Counted from the stretch's first letter, positions 27,206-36,419 are shown. The stretch is DNA of 64,000 nt from Pseudomonadota bacterium (GCA_021323945.1 JAJPKA010000014.1:310001-374000), one strand, 5' to 3'. Numbers and translations are program-made. Notes: generated by a model not told the origin, from the sequence alone.

Positions 27206-27733
27206 ATGGCTGCGAAAATTGGCCTGACGGTAGCAGTCCTGGCCCTTGCCCTGGCTGGCTGTTCGTCGAAGAACCCGACAGCGACAGGCCAAGGGGGCTC
27301 CGGGGCGAACCCGGGTGGTCTCGGCCAGGAAGGGATGGGTGGCGCGGGCGGAAGTTCGCTCAGTCAGTTCCAAAAAGGCAAGCTTGGCAGCGGTGAGCAG
27401 GGGCCGCTAGCCGATATTCATTTCGACTACAATGACTACACGGTCCGCCCCGAAGACGGTGAAATCCTGCACAGTAATGCCGACTGGCTGCAGAAAAATC
27501 CAGGCCGGCGCATTCAGATCGAGGGTCATTGTGACGAGCGCGGCTCCGAGGAATACAATATCGCCCTTGGCGCCAAGCGAGCACAGGCGGCCAAGGAATA
27601 TTTGCAGACCCTCGGAATCTCGCCTGATCGCATGTCGACCATCAGCTATGGCAAGGAGCTGCCCCTGTGCACCGAACATACCGAAGACTGCTGGGCGCAA
27701 AATCGGCGCGACCATTTTGCTATTACCGAATGA
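27206..27733 (+). CDS. pal: Peptidoglycan-associated lipoprotein Pal
   Basis: A 175-residue lipoprotein: signal peptide with lipobox LALAGC (acylated Cys19), a Gly-rich linker (about 25-60), then an OmpA-like peptidoglycan-binding domain with IHFDYNDYTVRP, EGHCDERGSEEYN and GAKRAQAAKEYL. It anchors the outer membrane to the wall and to TolB. I use ATG 27206; a longer frame overlaps tolB and breaks the signal peptide. Its stop overlaps the next start (ATGA). Confidence 0.95.
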   Translation: MAAKIGLTVAVLALALAGCSSKNPTATGQGGSGANPGGLGQEGMGGAGGSSLSQFQKGKLGSGEQGPLADIHFDYNDYTVRPEDGEILHSNADWLQKNPGRRIQIEGHCDERGSEEYNIALGAKRAQAAKEYLQTLGISPDRMSTISYGKELPLCTEHTEDCWAQNRRDHFAITE

Positions 27734-28614
27734 AACGAGGTCCACTTCTCCTTCGGCGGTTGGCCCTGCCATCGGTCGTCCTAGTTGCTCTTGGCCTTCT
27801 AGGCTGCGCACCTGCCGGTGACACCCAAATCCAGGCCGATGAGCAAGCGCTGCGCGGAATGGTCGCCAACAATCAGCAGCAGATCGATGCACTTGAGGAA
27901 AAGATTCAAAGGCTCAGCGACCGGATCTCGGAGCTCGAGCACAACACTCAGGGTTCCAACCAGCTGGCTTCGATTGAGCAACGGCTCAGCAAACTCGAGT
28001 CACAGGTCGCGGCCTCACAGTCCGCTGGTGCCAATCCTGCGATGACCAGCTCGGCGCCACCCGCCGCGGCCAACACTGCCCCACCTGGCAATGGCGTGTT
28101 GGGCTCTGGCTCAGTTGGAGGCGGGGCGGCAGCCGAAGCATCGGCTGGATTGGAGAACGGTGGCGTGCCTTCAAGCTCCTCCAACGCGCCGTCATGGCGG
28201 AACATGTTGGACCAGGAATTGGCTGCCTCGTACGACGATCCGGCAGAAAGATTGTATCGGCAGGGATTGCTTCATTTGAAGGCCGATAGATATCAGGCGG
28301 CGTACGGCCAGTTCCAGGCATTACAGCATCGTTATCCCAAGTCCGAACTGAGCGAACCTGCCGAGTTCTTTGCCGCGAACGCCTTATACGAAATGGGCAA
28401 ATACGATCAAGCCATCCTGCAATTCAATGATCAGACGATGCGCTTTCCCAAAGGTCGTTTCGCCAGTGCCGCACTGCTACGGGAGGCACAGGCCTTTATC
28501 AAAATCAACGACCGTATCGATGCGCGGCTGACGTTGCAGAAACTGCTGAACGACCTCCCTGATTCACCCGAAGCACCGCTGGCGAAGTCGATGATGCAGA
28601 CGCTCGCATCCTAA
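27730..28614 (+). CDS. cpoB: Tol-associated protein CpoB/YbgF, lipoprotein form
   Basis: A 294-residue protein with an N-terminal lipobox LGLLGC (Cys26), a trimerising coiled coil (about 35-105, with repeating QQQIDALEEKIQRL-type heptads), a flexible Ala/Ser/Pro/Gly linker, and C-terminal TPR repeats (about 185-290). Enteric CpoB is periplasmic and not acylated; this copy looks like a lipoprotein. It coordinates Tol with cell-wall synthesis during division. The start overlaps the pal stop by four bases. Confidence 0.9.
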   Translation: MKRGPLLLRRLALPSVVLVALGLLGCAPAGDTQIQADEQALRGMVANNQQQIDALEEKIQRLSDRISELEHNTQGSNQLASIEQRLSKLESQVAASQSAGANPAMTSSAPPAAANTAPPGNGVLGSGSVGGGAAAEASAGLENGGVPSSSSNAPSWRNMLDQELAASYDDPAERLYRQGLLHLKADRYQAAYGQFQALQHRYPKSELSEPAEFFAANALYEMGKYDQAILQFNDQTMRFPKGRFASAALLREAQAFIKINDRIDARLTLQKLLNDLPDSPEAPLAKSMMQTLAS

Positions 28615-28722
28615 ACCGATCCTGATGGAATTGACCGTGATGAGGCGTTCAAATTTCCTGGCAGCGGCACCGAACCGCGAGCGGATGGCGCACGATTCTG
28701 GGGCGTGCGATTATGGGTTGCG

Positions 28723-29646
28723 ATGGAGATAATTCGCGACCTTAACTCACTTCCGCATTATCCAATGCCGGTCGTCGCCCTGGGCAACTTTGACGGGGTG
28801 CACGTCGGTCACCAGGTGATCCTCAGAACTGCGATCGAACGCGCCCGCTCGCTGGGCGGCAGCGCCCTGGCTCTGACATTCGACCCTCTACCTGCCAAAG
28901 TGCTCAATCCCACTCGTGCGCCGGAGCTTATAATGACGCCGGAGGATAAGCATGAATTGCTCCGAAGCTTCGGGCTCAGTGGGGTAATCGTGCTGACTTT
29001 CTCGCGAGAGCTAAGCATGCTATCGCCCGAGGAGTTCGCCAGCGAGTATTTGTCTCGCCGCATCCGCTCGCGCGTCGTTGTGGTTGGTCATAATGTGAGC
29101 TTCGGCCATGGGCGTGCCGGTAACGCCAATGTGATGCAGCGGCTGGGTGAACGGCTCGGATTCGAGACCGTTGTTGTAGGGCCCATCGAGTGCGAAGGTG
29201 TCGCAGTCAGTTCGACCCAGGTGCGCGCGATGATAAAGGCGGGTGACATGACGCGTGCGGCTAGGTTGCTCGGGCGTCCACACTTTCTGCGGGGAACAGT
29301 GGTACACGGTCGAGAGCGGGGTCGAACGATTGGGTTCCCGACAGCAAACATTCAAAGCCGTACGGAATGTTGGCCGCCCGACGGTGTTTACGCGACGAGA
29401 ATGGTGTTGGACGAAGGTACCTACCCGTCCATTACTAATATCGGGATGCGACCAACATTCGCAGAACCTGAACGCACGATTGAAGCGCACATCTTCAACT
29501 TCGATTCGGATATTTATGGGCGCGAAGTAAAGTTGGAAATCATCGCTCGAATTCGTCCCGAACGCAAATTCGAATCCGCACAGGCACTTGCAACCCAGAT
29601 AGCCGCGGATCTGCAGCGCGCCAAGGAAATTCTGGCAGCGAGTTGA
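28723..29646 (+). CDS. ribF: Bifunctional riboflavin kinase/FAD synthetase
   Basis: A 307-residue RibF. The nucleotidyltransferase half has GNFDGVHVGHQ (21-31) and the SSTQVR motif; the kinase half carries GRTIGFPTAN and the region IGMRPTF near the FMN site. It makes FMN and then FAD, which the acyl-CoA dehydrogenase, ETF and SdhA here need. ATG 28723 is chosen over GTG 28705; neither has a strong SD. No FMN riboswitch is visible in the 108 nt upstream. Confidence 0.94.
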   Translation: MEIIRDLNSLPHYPMPVVALGNFDGVHVGHQVILRTAIERARSLGGSALALTFDPLPAKVLNPTRAPELIMTPEDKHELLRSFGLSGVIVLTFSRELSMLSPEEFASEYLSRRIRSRVVVVGHNVSFGHGRAGNANVMQRLGERLGFETVVVGPIECEGVAVSSTQVRAMIKAGDMTRAARLLGRPHFLRGTVVHGRERGRTIGFPTANIQSRTECWPPDGVYATRMVLDEGTYPSITNIGMRPTFAEPERTIEAHIFNFDSDIYGREVKLEIIARIRPERKFESAQALATQIAADLQRAKEILAAS

Positions 29647-29835
29647 CGGGCAGCTTCCCTCACCTCGGGCGCCTCCGTCGCGCATTTCAAAGCACCGTTG
29701 CGAACAATTGGCGACTGTGGCGGCCGACCGCATCATACACCCGCTCTGTGATCTCGTCAGGACGGGGAGGGGAGTAGTCTCACAAATCCAAGCCGTCGTG
29801 CTCGGTCGTTGCCAGCCCTGTCCGCGAGCGGACAG

Positions 29836-30324
29836 TCAAGCGTTGTTCAGAGCTCCAGTTTGGCGCAGCGCCTCGTATATGACGATTGAAACCGCATTTG
29901 CAAGATTAAGGCTGCGAACCCCGCGCTGAAAAATGGGGATCCTAAAAGCAGAGTGCTGGCGAGGCGCCAGGAACTCGCGTCCGAGGCCGCTTGTTTCGCT
30001 GCCAAATAGCAGAAAGTCACCGGGTCTGAAGCGGGCCGACAGATAGTTTTTCTCTGCGTGGCTTGAGAAATACTTGAAGTTCGGCAGGCCAGGCACCTCC
30101 TGATGAGCTGTCGCGAAGTCGCTCCAATCGTCATAAACGCGGAGATCGACTAGCGGCCAATAATCGAGCCCGGCGCGCTTCAGGTATCGATCTTCCAGCG
30201 AAAAACCCAGGGGTCCAACGAGGTGCAGGCGGCTTAGAGTGGCGGCTGCCAGCCGCGCGATCGACCCCGTGTTTTGGGGTATCTCAGGGCGAACCAGGAC
30301 GATGTGAAATTGCGGATCGGTCAC
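29836..30324 (-). CDS. trmL: tRNA (cytidine/uridine-34-2'-O)-methyltransferase TrmL
   Basis: A 162-residue SPOUT (TrmH-like) methyltransferase: HIVLVRPEIPQNTGSIAR at the start, FGSETSGLG in motif 2 and RIPIFQRGVRSLNLANAVSIVIYEALRQ in the knot. TrmL methylates the wobble base of tRNA-Leu isoacceptors. Start is GTG. It is last of a three-gene minus-strand run: dtd, DUF1285, trmL (gaps 37 and 16 nt). Confidence 0.93.
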   Translation of the reverse strand: MTDPQFHIVLVRPEIPQNTGSIARLAAATLSRLHLVGPLGFSLEDRYLKRAGLDYWPLVDLRVYDDWSDFATAHQEVPGLPNFKYFSSHAEKNYLSARFRPGDFLLFGSETSGLGREFLAPRQHSAFRIPIFQRGVRSLNLANAVSIVIYEALRQTGALNNA

Positions 30325-30340
30325 ACTTCGTAGGGAAAAT

Positions 30341-30826
30341 CTATTTTTCTATCAGGATGCCACTGGTGCCCGTTAGTTTTATCGGATAACGTCGGCCGCC
30401 CACCGAAAACGAAAACTGGCCGTTTGCCTCCGCGACAAAATTGTTGCTCAGGTGGTAATATGCGTTTCGTAAAAAGCGGGCGCGAAATGTACCGCCTTTG
30501 ACCAGGCAGTACAGCACGTTGTCAGGACCGACTTCCAACGTGGAGGGGTCGAGCGGCTCGTGTTCTTCGTCATTAGTCACGATCAGGAAATGCCCGTCTT
30601 TCTCATAGACAGTTTTGACCACGTAAGGGGTATCTTCGACGGTAACTGGCGCTCGCTCTTCGGCGATTTGAAGATAATAGTTGCCATCCTGATCGCGCTT
30701 GATGCTACGGCTGAACAGTAGGGCGATCCGAGGGTTGTCGATTCGTTCATCGTCCGTGTACCAGTTGCCATCGCGACGAAAGGAAATCTTGCCGGACTCG
30801 ACTGCGTAGAACCCTGCGCGTGCCAT
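30341..30826 (-). CDS. DUF1285 family protein
   Basis: A 161-residue soluble protein resembling DUF1285: the early motif ISFRRDGNWYTDDERIDNPRI, a central VTVEDTPYVVKTV and a C-terminal FSFSVGGRRYPI. These are thought to fold as two small beta domains; the molecular role is unknown. It sits between two tRNA-quality genes, dtd and trmL, which may hint at a translation link, but this is context only. Confidence 0.75.
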   Translation of the reverse strand: MARAGFYAVESGKISFRRDGNWYTDDERIDNPRIALLFSRSIKRDQDGNYYLQIAEERAPVTVEDTPYVVKTVYEKDGHFLIVTNDEEHEPLDPSTLEVGPDNVLYCLVKGGTFRARFLRNAYYHLSNNFVAEANGQFSFSVGGRRYPIKLTGTSGILIEK

Positions 30827-30863
30827 AAACTTGCAGTTGCTCTGGGCGTTAGGCCTCAGGGAT

Positions 30864-31307
30864 TTATCTATTGCGACTGTCGAGGATGATTGTCACCGGG
30901 CCATCATTCACCAATTCTACGTCCATGTGGACGCCAAAACGCCCGGTCTGGACTTTAACACCACGTCGGCGAGCGAGCGATAGAAAGAGTTCGTATAATT
31001 CCCGCGCCTGGTCTGGCGGTGCCGCGTCGGAAAAGGAGGGCCGCCGTTGGCTAGTGTCGGCATGGAGCGTGAACTGCGAAATCACCAGCAATTCGCCATT
31101 AACTGCGGAGAGTGCGAGGTTCATCTTACCGGCAGCATCAGCAAATACTCGCAGCCCGGCGACGCGATCTTCGATAAATTCGGCATCATCGGCGGTATCG
31201 CCTCGAGCAATCCCGAGCAAAACGACAAAACCCTTCCCGATGCGCCCGACCGTTTCTGGACCGACCCGTACCTCGGCCCGGCTCACCCGCTGAACGACTG
31301 CACGCAC
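30864..31307 (-). CDS. dtd: D-aminoacyl-tRNA deacylase
   Basis: A 147-residue DTD that removes D-amino acids (and Gly from tRNA-Ala) from mischarged tRNA. The two signature motifs are present: SQFTLHAD and NDGPVT near the C-terminus, which form the Gly-cis-Pro active site of the homodimer. Start GTG. It is divergent to lgt with 63 nt between, and first of the dtd-DUF1285-trmL run. Confidence 0.95.
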   Translation of the reverse strand: MRAVVQRVSRAEVRVGPETVGRIGKGFVVLLGIARGDTADDAEFIEDRVAGLRVFADAAGKMNLALSAVNGELLVISQFTLHADTSQRRPSFSDAAPPDQARELYELFLSLARRRGVKVQTGRFGVHMDVELVNDGPVTIILDSRNR

Positions 31308-31331
31308 TATCCACCATCCCTGCCTAGGTTC

Positions 31332-31359
31332 TTCCTGAAGGTAGTCCCCTTGCTATACT
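31332..31359 (+). promoter_or_regulatory. Candidate promoter for lgt with extended -10
   Basis: TTCCTG (31332-31337), then a 16-nt spacer ending in TGC directly before TATACT (31354-31359) make an extended -10 promoter. Start of transcription would fall near 31366, only a few bases before the lgt ATG at 31371, giving an almost leaderless mRNA. Confidence 0.5.
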
Positions 31360-31370
31360 TAACTTAACTG

Positions 31371-32213
31371 ATGATTCCAATCATTCTACGCCTTGGACCA
31401 GTCACGATTTACAGCTACGGGCTGATGATGGCGCTGGGATTTATCGCCGCCGACCTGTTACTCAGCCATGAATGCCGGCGACGTGGCTTCAAGCTCGAAA
31501 TGGCGACAGCGCTTATCGTTTGGGGTGCTGTCGGGGGGCTTGCCGGCGCGCGACTGTACGATGTCTTCGACAATTGGACAGCGTATATGAGCCATCCGGC
31601 GTCGATTATTTTTTCGGGCGCAGGCTTTGTCTGGTACGGGGGACTGATCGGCGGGATTGTTTCGAGCTGGTTGGTGGCCCGCCACTTCCGCGTTTCTTTT
31701 CTAACAATCGCGGACCTCTGTGCGGCTCCGCTGGCACTTGGGATGGCATTTGGGCGCATGGGATGTCAACTGTCGGGCGACGGGGACTGGGGCTTGCCCT
31801 CGAAACTGCCCTGGGCGATGGCTTATCCAAAAGCTATTGTGGGATGGGGGCCCGAGACCGTGTTGAAACTCGACGGTCAAGGAAACCTCGTATCAGGTTA
31901 TTTCCCGGGTGTTCGCGTCCATCCTACTCCCATTTATGAAGCAGTTCTTTACTTTGGGCTCTTCTGTTTTTTATGGTCGATTCGGAAAAAAGTCACGCTC
32001 GAAGGCGAGCTCCTTTATCTGTACCTGATTATAGCAGGTGCGGCGCGCTTCGCAGTTGAGTTTCTGCGGATTAACCCGCGGGTGCTCTGGGGACTCAGCG
32101 AAGCGCAGCTCATCTCATTGGTTATGGTCGCGGCGGGAACGATTGGGTGGTATTGGTCTTTGCGGCGCAGAGCTGAGAACATCAGGGCCAGCCGCGAAAT
32201 GTTAAGGGCCTAA
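31371..32213 (+). CDS. lgt: Prolipoprotein diacylglyceryl transferase
   Basis: A 280-residue inner-membrane enzyme with seven predicted helices that transfers diacylglycerol to lipobox Cys. The Lgt motif reads AFGRMGCQLSGDGDWG instead of the enteric GR-x-GNF-x-NGELWG, so Asn is Cys and Glu is Asp; the conserved Arg is kept, as is a late RFAVEFLR. This variant occurs in other lineages and length is normal, so I keep the lgt call. There is no SD. tlpA follows after 4 nt. Confidence 0.85.
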   Translation: MIPIILRLGPVTIYSYGLMMALGFIAADLLLSHECRRRGFKLEMATALIVWGAVGGLAGARLYDVFDNWTAYMSHPASIIFSGAGFVWYGGLIGGIVSSWLVARHFRVSFLTIADLCAAPLALGMAFGRMGCQLSGDGDWGLPSKLPWAMAYPKAIVGWGPETVLKLDGQGNLVSGYFPGVRVHPTPIYEAVLYFGLFCFLWSIRKKVTLEGELLYLYLIIAGAARFAVEFLRINPRVLWGLSEAQLISLVMVAAGTIGWYWSLRRRAENIRASREMLRA

Positions 32214-32217
32214 TCGA

Positions 32218-32805
32218 ATGAACGGGAACCCCAAAATCCTCTCGGCAGTGGCTCTCGGCGCGCTGCTGATCGGACTCGGTCTGGTAACCTTCGTCAGTAT
32301 TTCGTCTCATCGAATGCTGAGTTCGACCCCGTTTGATCTGAAACAGCGTGCTTCGCAGGAATCTCCGGTAGCGGCGGGCAAGCTCGCGGCCAACTTTACT
32401 CTCAAAGATCTCAACGGAGCCACCGTCTCGTTGGCTGGGTTACGCGGTAAGGTCGTCTTCCTCAACATCTGGGCAACGTGGTGTGCACCATGCCGTGAAG
32501 AGATGCCATCCATCGAGTCGCTATACGAAGCTTTTAAAGGAAACAGGGACTTTGTGGTGCTGGCTGTTAGTCAGGATACCGACGGCAGCGCTGTGCGGCC
32601 ATTTGTAGAGCAGAATCATTTGAAATTTAAGGTTTTACTTGACCCGCGCAACGAAGTTGGCGAGCGTTACGACGTCAGCGGAATTCCTGAGACCTTCATC
32701 ATTGGCCGCGACGGCCGAATCGTGGCTCATCACGTCGGGCCGTATGACTGGGCCAATGCGGACATTCGTGATGCCTTGCAGGAGCTGATCACGTCGAAGG
32801 GATAG
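32218..32805 (+). CDS. TlpA-type membrane-anchored thioredoxin
   Basis: A 195-residue protein: an N-terminal helix (about 8-30) as signal anchor, then an AhpC/TlpA-like thioredoxin fold with ATWCAPCREEMPS (redox Cys pair) and the cis-Pro region GIPETFIIG. It acts in the periplasm, reducing disulphides, for example in cytochrome maturation or repair. It lies 4 nt behind lgt, likely co-transcribed, and ahead of ctpA. Confidence 0.9.
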   Translation: MNGNPKILSAVALGALLIGLGLVTFVSISSHRMLSSTPFDLKQRASQESPVAAGKLAANFTLKDLNGATVSLAGLRGKVVFLNIWATWCAPCREEMPSIESLYEAFKGNRDFVVLAVSQDTDGSAVRPFVEQNHLKFKVLLDPRNEVGERYDVSGIPETFIIGRDGRIVAHHVGPYDWANADIRDALQELITSKG

Positions 32806-32890
32806 GCGGCCCCATTTCTGTTGACTCTCTTGCAATGACAGTGAGATTTTGAATCAAGACGAATTTCGTTGGGAATACAGGCGGACTTGG

Positions 32891-34309
32891 ATGTCAGCTA
32901 AGAAACGTAATCGGCTGATCGGAGTTATCGTAATTGCGATGAGTGTGTGCGTTGTGGTGATCGCCGACCTCGCTGTGCGGCGCGCCCAGGCGTTGCCCGA
33001 CGACACGTACAAGCAATTGCAAACGTTTGCCAATGTTCTTGCCATCGTGCAGAAGAACTATGTCGAACCTGTCTCGACCAAGGAGCTGATCAACGGTGCC
33101 ATTACCGGAATGCTTTCGTCGCTCGATCCACACAGCGCTTACCTGACGCCTGACCTCTACCGCGACCTCGAGGTCGAGACCCACGGGAGTTTCGGCGGTC
33201 TCGGTATCGAGATTACGATTAAAAACGACGTTCTTACCGTGGTTTCCCCCATCGAGGGAACCCCAGCCTACAACGCGGGTATTAAAGCGGGTGACCAAAT
33301 CATCAAGATCAATGACGATTTCACAAAAGGCATGACCTTGACCGACGCGGTTAAGATGATGCGCGGACCAAAGGGCAGCTCCATTCACCTCACGCTCCAT
33401 CGTGAAGGGGTACCGCAGCTCTTCACGGTGGCGGTGACTCGCGACGTGATTAAGATCCAGTCGGTCAAATCGAAGCGATTGCGCGACGGTTATGACTATT
33501 TGCGCATTACAACCTTTCAAGACGGCACCAGCGAGGATGTAAACCGAGCCCTCGAGCGGTTCAACCGAGAGGACCATGGTCAAATTAAGGGCTTGGTTTT
33601 GGACCTTCGTGACAATCCCGGAGGGCTTTTGAATCAGGCGGTGTCTGTCGCCGACGCCTTTCTCGACGGTGGCTTGGTCGTCTACACGCAGGGTCGTCTC
33701 GAGAGTCAGCAGCAAAAGTACTTCGCCCATAAGAAGAGTAACTTTGAGAATTATCCGATGGTGGTGCTGGTGAACGGCGGGAGCGCCAGCGCTAGCGAGA
33801 TCGTGGCCGGCGCGCTGCAAGATCAACGGCGCGCGATCATTGAAGGTACCCAAACCTTCGGGAAAGGTTCGGTGCAGACCATTCTGCCGCTTGATGACGA
33901 ATCGGCATTGCGGCTAACCACGGCACGATATTTCACACCCAATGGTCGCTCGATCCAAGCTGTGGGAATCACACCCGACATAGTAGTTGAGCCGCCCAAG
34001 CCGACCTTGGCGTCTTTGGACCTGCCCGAAACGGAAGTGGGCGATGACCAGGAAATTCGTGAACGAGATCTCCTTCACCATTTTCGCAACAATCAGCTGC
34101 CGCCTTCGAGCGGCACCCCACCAGTGAATCAGAATGGAGCGTCCCAGACCCCGTCGTCGAATTCGAATCTAAAGGCCAAAGCAGCGAAACCTCAGACTGA
34201 TGTGCAACTGGAAAAGGCCATAAGCATTCTGGAGCACTGGAACAAATACAAAGTTGAACTGGCCAAGGCGGATGACGAATTTCCCGCCGGAACGGAGACC
34301 GCTCATTGA
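32891..34309 (+). CDS. ctpA: C-terminal processing peptidase, S41 family
   Basis: A 472-residue periplasmic protease: N-terminal membrane anchor, dimerisation helices, a PDZ domain (about 90-170 with GGLGIEI and GTPAYNAGIKAGDQII), then the protease domain with the catalytic Ser in NGGSASASEIVAGAL and Lys in GTQTFGKGSVQ. It trims or degrades exported proteins. The tail beyond residue about 380 is polar and low-complexity. I use ATG 32891; a TTG 14 codons upstream is possible, and neither has a strong SD. Confidence 0.92.
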   Translation: MSAKKRNRLIGVIVIAMSVCVVVIADLAVRRAQALPDDTYKQLQTFANVLAIVQKNYVEPVSTKELINGAITGMLSSLDPHSAYLTPDLYRDLEVETHGSFGGLGIEITIKNDVLTVVSPIEGTPAYNAGIKAGDQIIKINDDFTKGMTLTDAVKMMRGPKGSSIHLTLHREGVPQLFTVAVTRDVIKIQSVKSKRLRDGYDYLRITTFQDGTSEDVNRALERFNREDHGQIKGLVLDLRDNPGGLLNQAVSVADAFLDGGLVVYTQGRLESQQQKYFAHKKSNFENYPMVVLVNGGSASASEIVAGALQDQRRAIIEGTQTFGKGSVQTILPLDDESALRLTTARYFTPNGRSIQAVGITPDIVVEPPKPTLASLDLPETEVGDDQEIRERDLLHHFRNNQLPPSSGTPPVNQNGASQTPSSNSNLKAKAAKPQTDVQLEKAISILEHWNKYKVELAKADDEFPAGTETAH

Positions 34310-34379
34310 TACGAGGGCTGCGGGGTTGCGGATTTATGCCCGGCTTTTCGGCACACACCTGGTCTCACGATTTTTACGA

Positions 34380-34420
34380 AAATCAAACTCGATGGTTGTT
34401 CGCTTTTCCGGGTTTGATTT
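34380..34420. terminator. AT-rich inverted repeat between ctpA and archease
   Basis: AAATCAAACTC (34380-34390) pairs with GGGTTTGATTT (34410-34420) with one G-T pair and a 19-nt loop, between two convergent genes. It lacks a following T-run and is only a weak bidirectional terminator candidate. Confidence 0.4.
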
Positions 34421-34498
34421 AAGGCGCGAGTAGCAAAACGGAGGTCGACCCCTGTTTGGGGTTGTCAGGCCCGATTTTGGCTTCCTGCTTCGGGGAGT

Positions 34499-34936
34499 TT
34501 AAACGTCGAAGATGATCAGTGAGCGCCATTCATGGTTCACACGCTCGACACTCAACTGATGATATGTGACACCCTTAATCTCTCGTCGTAATTCATGGTG
34601 ATTGAGCCGGAATGGTTCGCCCCGAATAATCGCGCCCAGGGCATGGTCACTTTCGCTCACCTGAACTTCTCGCCAAATAAAACCCTCGGCGCTGAAGAGC
34701 TGCAGCAACTCGCTAAGGAAATCATGCATGAGGGTCACATCGTCGTCCGCGTTGATCTGCACAGTGCGACTTTCATTTGTTGCCACGGCCGATACCTCGA
34801 CCAGGAGATCAGCTAATGCGAGCGCGGCGCGACGGAACAGCTCGGCACGTGTGGGGGCGATTATCTCGACGCCGACATCAGCGGTATGTGCCAGTTCGCG
34901 GTACGGAAGTCCATCATCCGGTGGACGTTTACTCAT
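34499..34936 (-). CDS. Archease (RtcB activator)
   Basis: A 145-residue archease with the signature YRELAHTADVGVE at the N-terminus, VTLMHDFLSELLQLF in the middle and the C-terminal conserved GVTYHQLSVE. Archease speeds guanylylation of RtcB and multiple turnover. It follows rtcB by 46 nt on the same strand, the classic partner arrangement. Confidence 0.93.
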   Translation of the reverse strand: MSKRPPDDGLPYRELAHTADVGVEIIAPTRAELFRRAALALADLLVEVSAVATNESRTVQINADDDVTLMHDFLSELLQLFSAEGFIWREVQVSESDHALGAIIRGEPFRLNHHELRREIKGVTYHQLSVERVNHEWRSLIIFDV

Positions 34937-34982
34937 GCAGCAGGCATCAGTCCCGAGCGCGCAATCTCACTTAGTGCGCTAT

Positions 34983-36419
34983 TCAACCCTTTATCACCGC
35001 AAGTGGCCGTAATCGTGCGACGCGTTTAGTGACGCCAGCTGCCTCCATCACTTCAACCACTTCCGCCACGTCCTTGTAGGCAGCGGGCATCTCCTCTGCA
35101 ATGCCGCTTCGGCTTTGCGCTCGAATCGTAACGCCCCGTTCTTTGAGTTCGGCTACCAAATCACGGCCGCGAGCATCTTTCTTGGCGGCGTTTCGACTCA
35201 TCAATCGTCCTGCACCGTGGCACGAAGAGCCGAACGTCTTCTCGGTTGCGGCCTCAAGCCCGACCAACACAAACGAATATCTTCCCATGTCACCCGGTAT
35301 CAACACCGGTTGTCCGAATGGACGTAAACTCGAAGGCACGGCGGGATTGCCAGGGCCGTAAGCCCGGGTAGCGCCTTTGCGATGCACACAGACGCGAACT
35401 GGCTTGCCGTCGATTACGTGTTGCTCGAATTTGGCGATGTTGTGACAAACGTCGTAGATCAACGCGAACGCTAATTCCCGCGGTGTCACGCCCAGCGCTT
35501 CCATGAAGGCCTGCTCAGCAAGGTGCATCATCAGCTGCCGGTTGCACCACGCGAAGTTGGCTGCGGCTGCCATCGCACCGAGATATGCTTGCCCCTCAGG
35601 AGAATTGATGGGGACGGCGGCAAGCTGCCGGTCCGGCAGCTTTATCCCGTAGCGGTCCATCGCTTTGACGATGAGCTTCAGGTAATCATCGCAGGTCTGG
35701 TGACCAAGGCCCCGCGAGCCTGAATGGATGAGAACGGTGACCTGGTTTTGATGAAGTCCTAAAGCATTGGCGACCTGAGCGTCGTAGATCTGATCGACTC
35801 GACTAACCTCAAGAAAATGATTGCCTGAGCCGAGGGTCCCCAACTGTGGAGCTCCGCGTTTGTACGCACGTTCACTGATGCGATCCGGGTCAGCACCGGT
35901 CAAACGGCCCCCTTCTTCGGTGTGTTCGATATCATGCTGCGAGGCATAACCATTGCGCACCGCCCATTCGGCACCTTCATACACGATCAGCTTTAACTGC
36001 TGACTGGAAAGTCCGGGGATCGCACCTTGTGAGCCTACCCCAGCCGGGATCTTCTGGAAGAGGGCGTCAGCTAGCCGCTCGATGCGGGCTTGTACGAAAT
36101 TCGCTTCCAATCCGGTTCGCGCCAAACGGACGCCGCAATTAATATCGTAGCCGACCCCTCCCGGCGAGATTACCCCCTGCTCAGCATCGACAGCTGCGAC
36201 ACCACCGATAGGAAAGCCATAACCCCAGTGAATGTCGGGCATCGCCAGCGAATAACCTACGATGCCGGGCAAACAGGCTACATTCGCGACTTGGGAGAGA
36301 CATGGATCGTCCCTAATCTCATCTATGATTTGCTCATTGGCGTAGATACGACCGGGAACACGCATCGCGCCGGTCTGCGGAATTTCCCACAACCACTCGC
36401 TCCGTCTAATGAGTTGCAT
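34983..36419 (-). CDS. rtcB: tRNA-splicing/RNA repair ligase RtcB
   Basis: A 478-residue GTP- and Mn2+-dependent ligase joining 2',3'-cyclic phosphate or 3'-phosphate RNA ends to 5'-OH. The metal Cys is in GGVGYDINCGVRL, further ligands in GSGNHFLEV and HSGSRGLGHQ, and the guanylylated His in CVHRKGATRAYGPG. Start ATG without visible SD. No sigma54-type rtcR regulator is in the window. It lies downstream of panBC on the same strand after a 206-nt gap that holds a palindrome. Confidence 0.96.
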   Translation of the reverse strand: MQLIRRSEWLWEIPQTGAMRVPGRIYANEQIIDEIRDDPCLSQVANVACLPGIVGYSLAMPDIHWGYGFPIGGVAAVDAEQGVISPGGVGYDINCGVRLARTGLEANFVQARIERLADALFQKIPAGVGSQGAIPGLSSQQLKLIVYEGAEWAVRNGYASQHDIEHTEEGGRLTGADPDRISERAYKRGAPQLGTLGSGNHFLEVSRVDQIYDAQVANALGLHQNQVTVLIHSGSRGLGHQTCDDYLKLIVKAMDRYGIKLPDRQLAAVPINSPEGQAYLGAMAAAANFAWCNRQLMMHLAEQAFMEALGVTPRELAFALIYDVCHNIAKFEQHVIDGKPVRVCVHRKGATRAYGPGNPAVPSSLRPFGQPVLIPGDMGRYSFVLVGLEAATEKTFGSSCHGAGRLMSRNAAKKDARGRDLVAELKERGVTIRAQSRSGIAEEMPAAYKDVAEVVEVMEAAGVTKRVARLRPLAVIKG

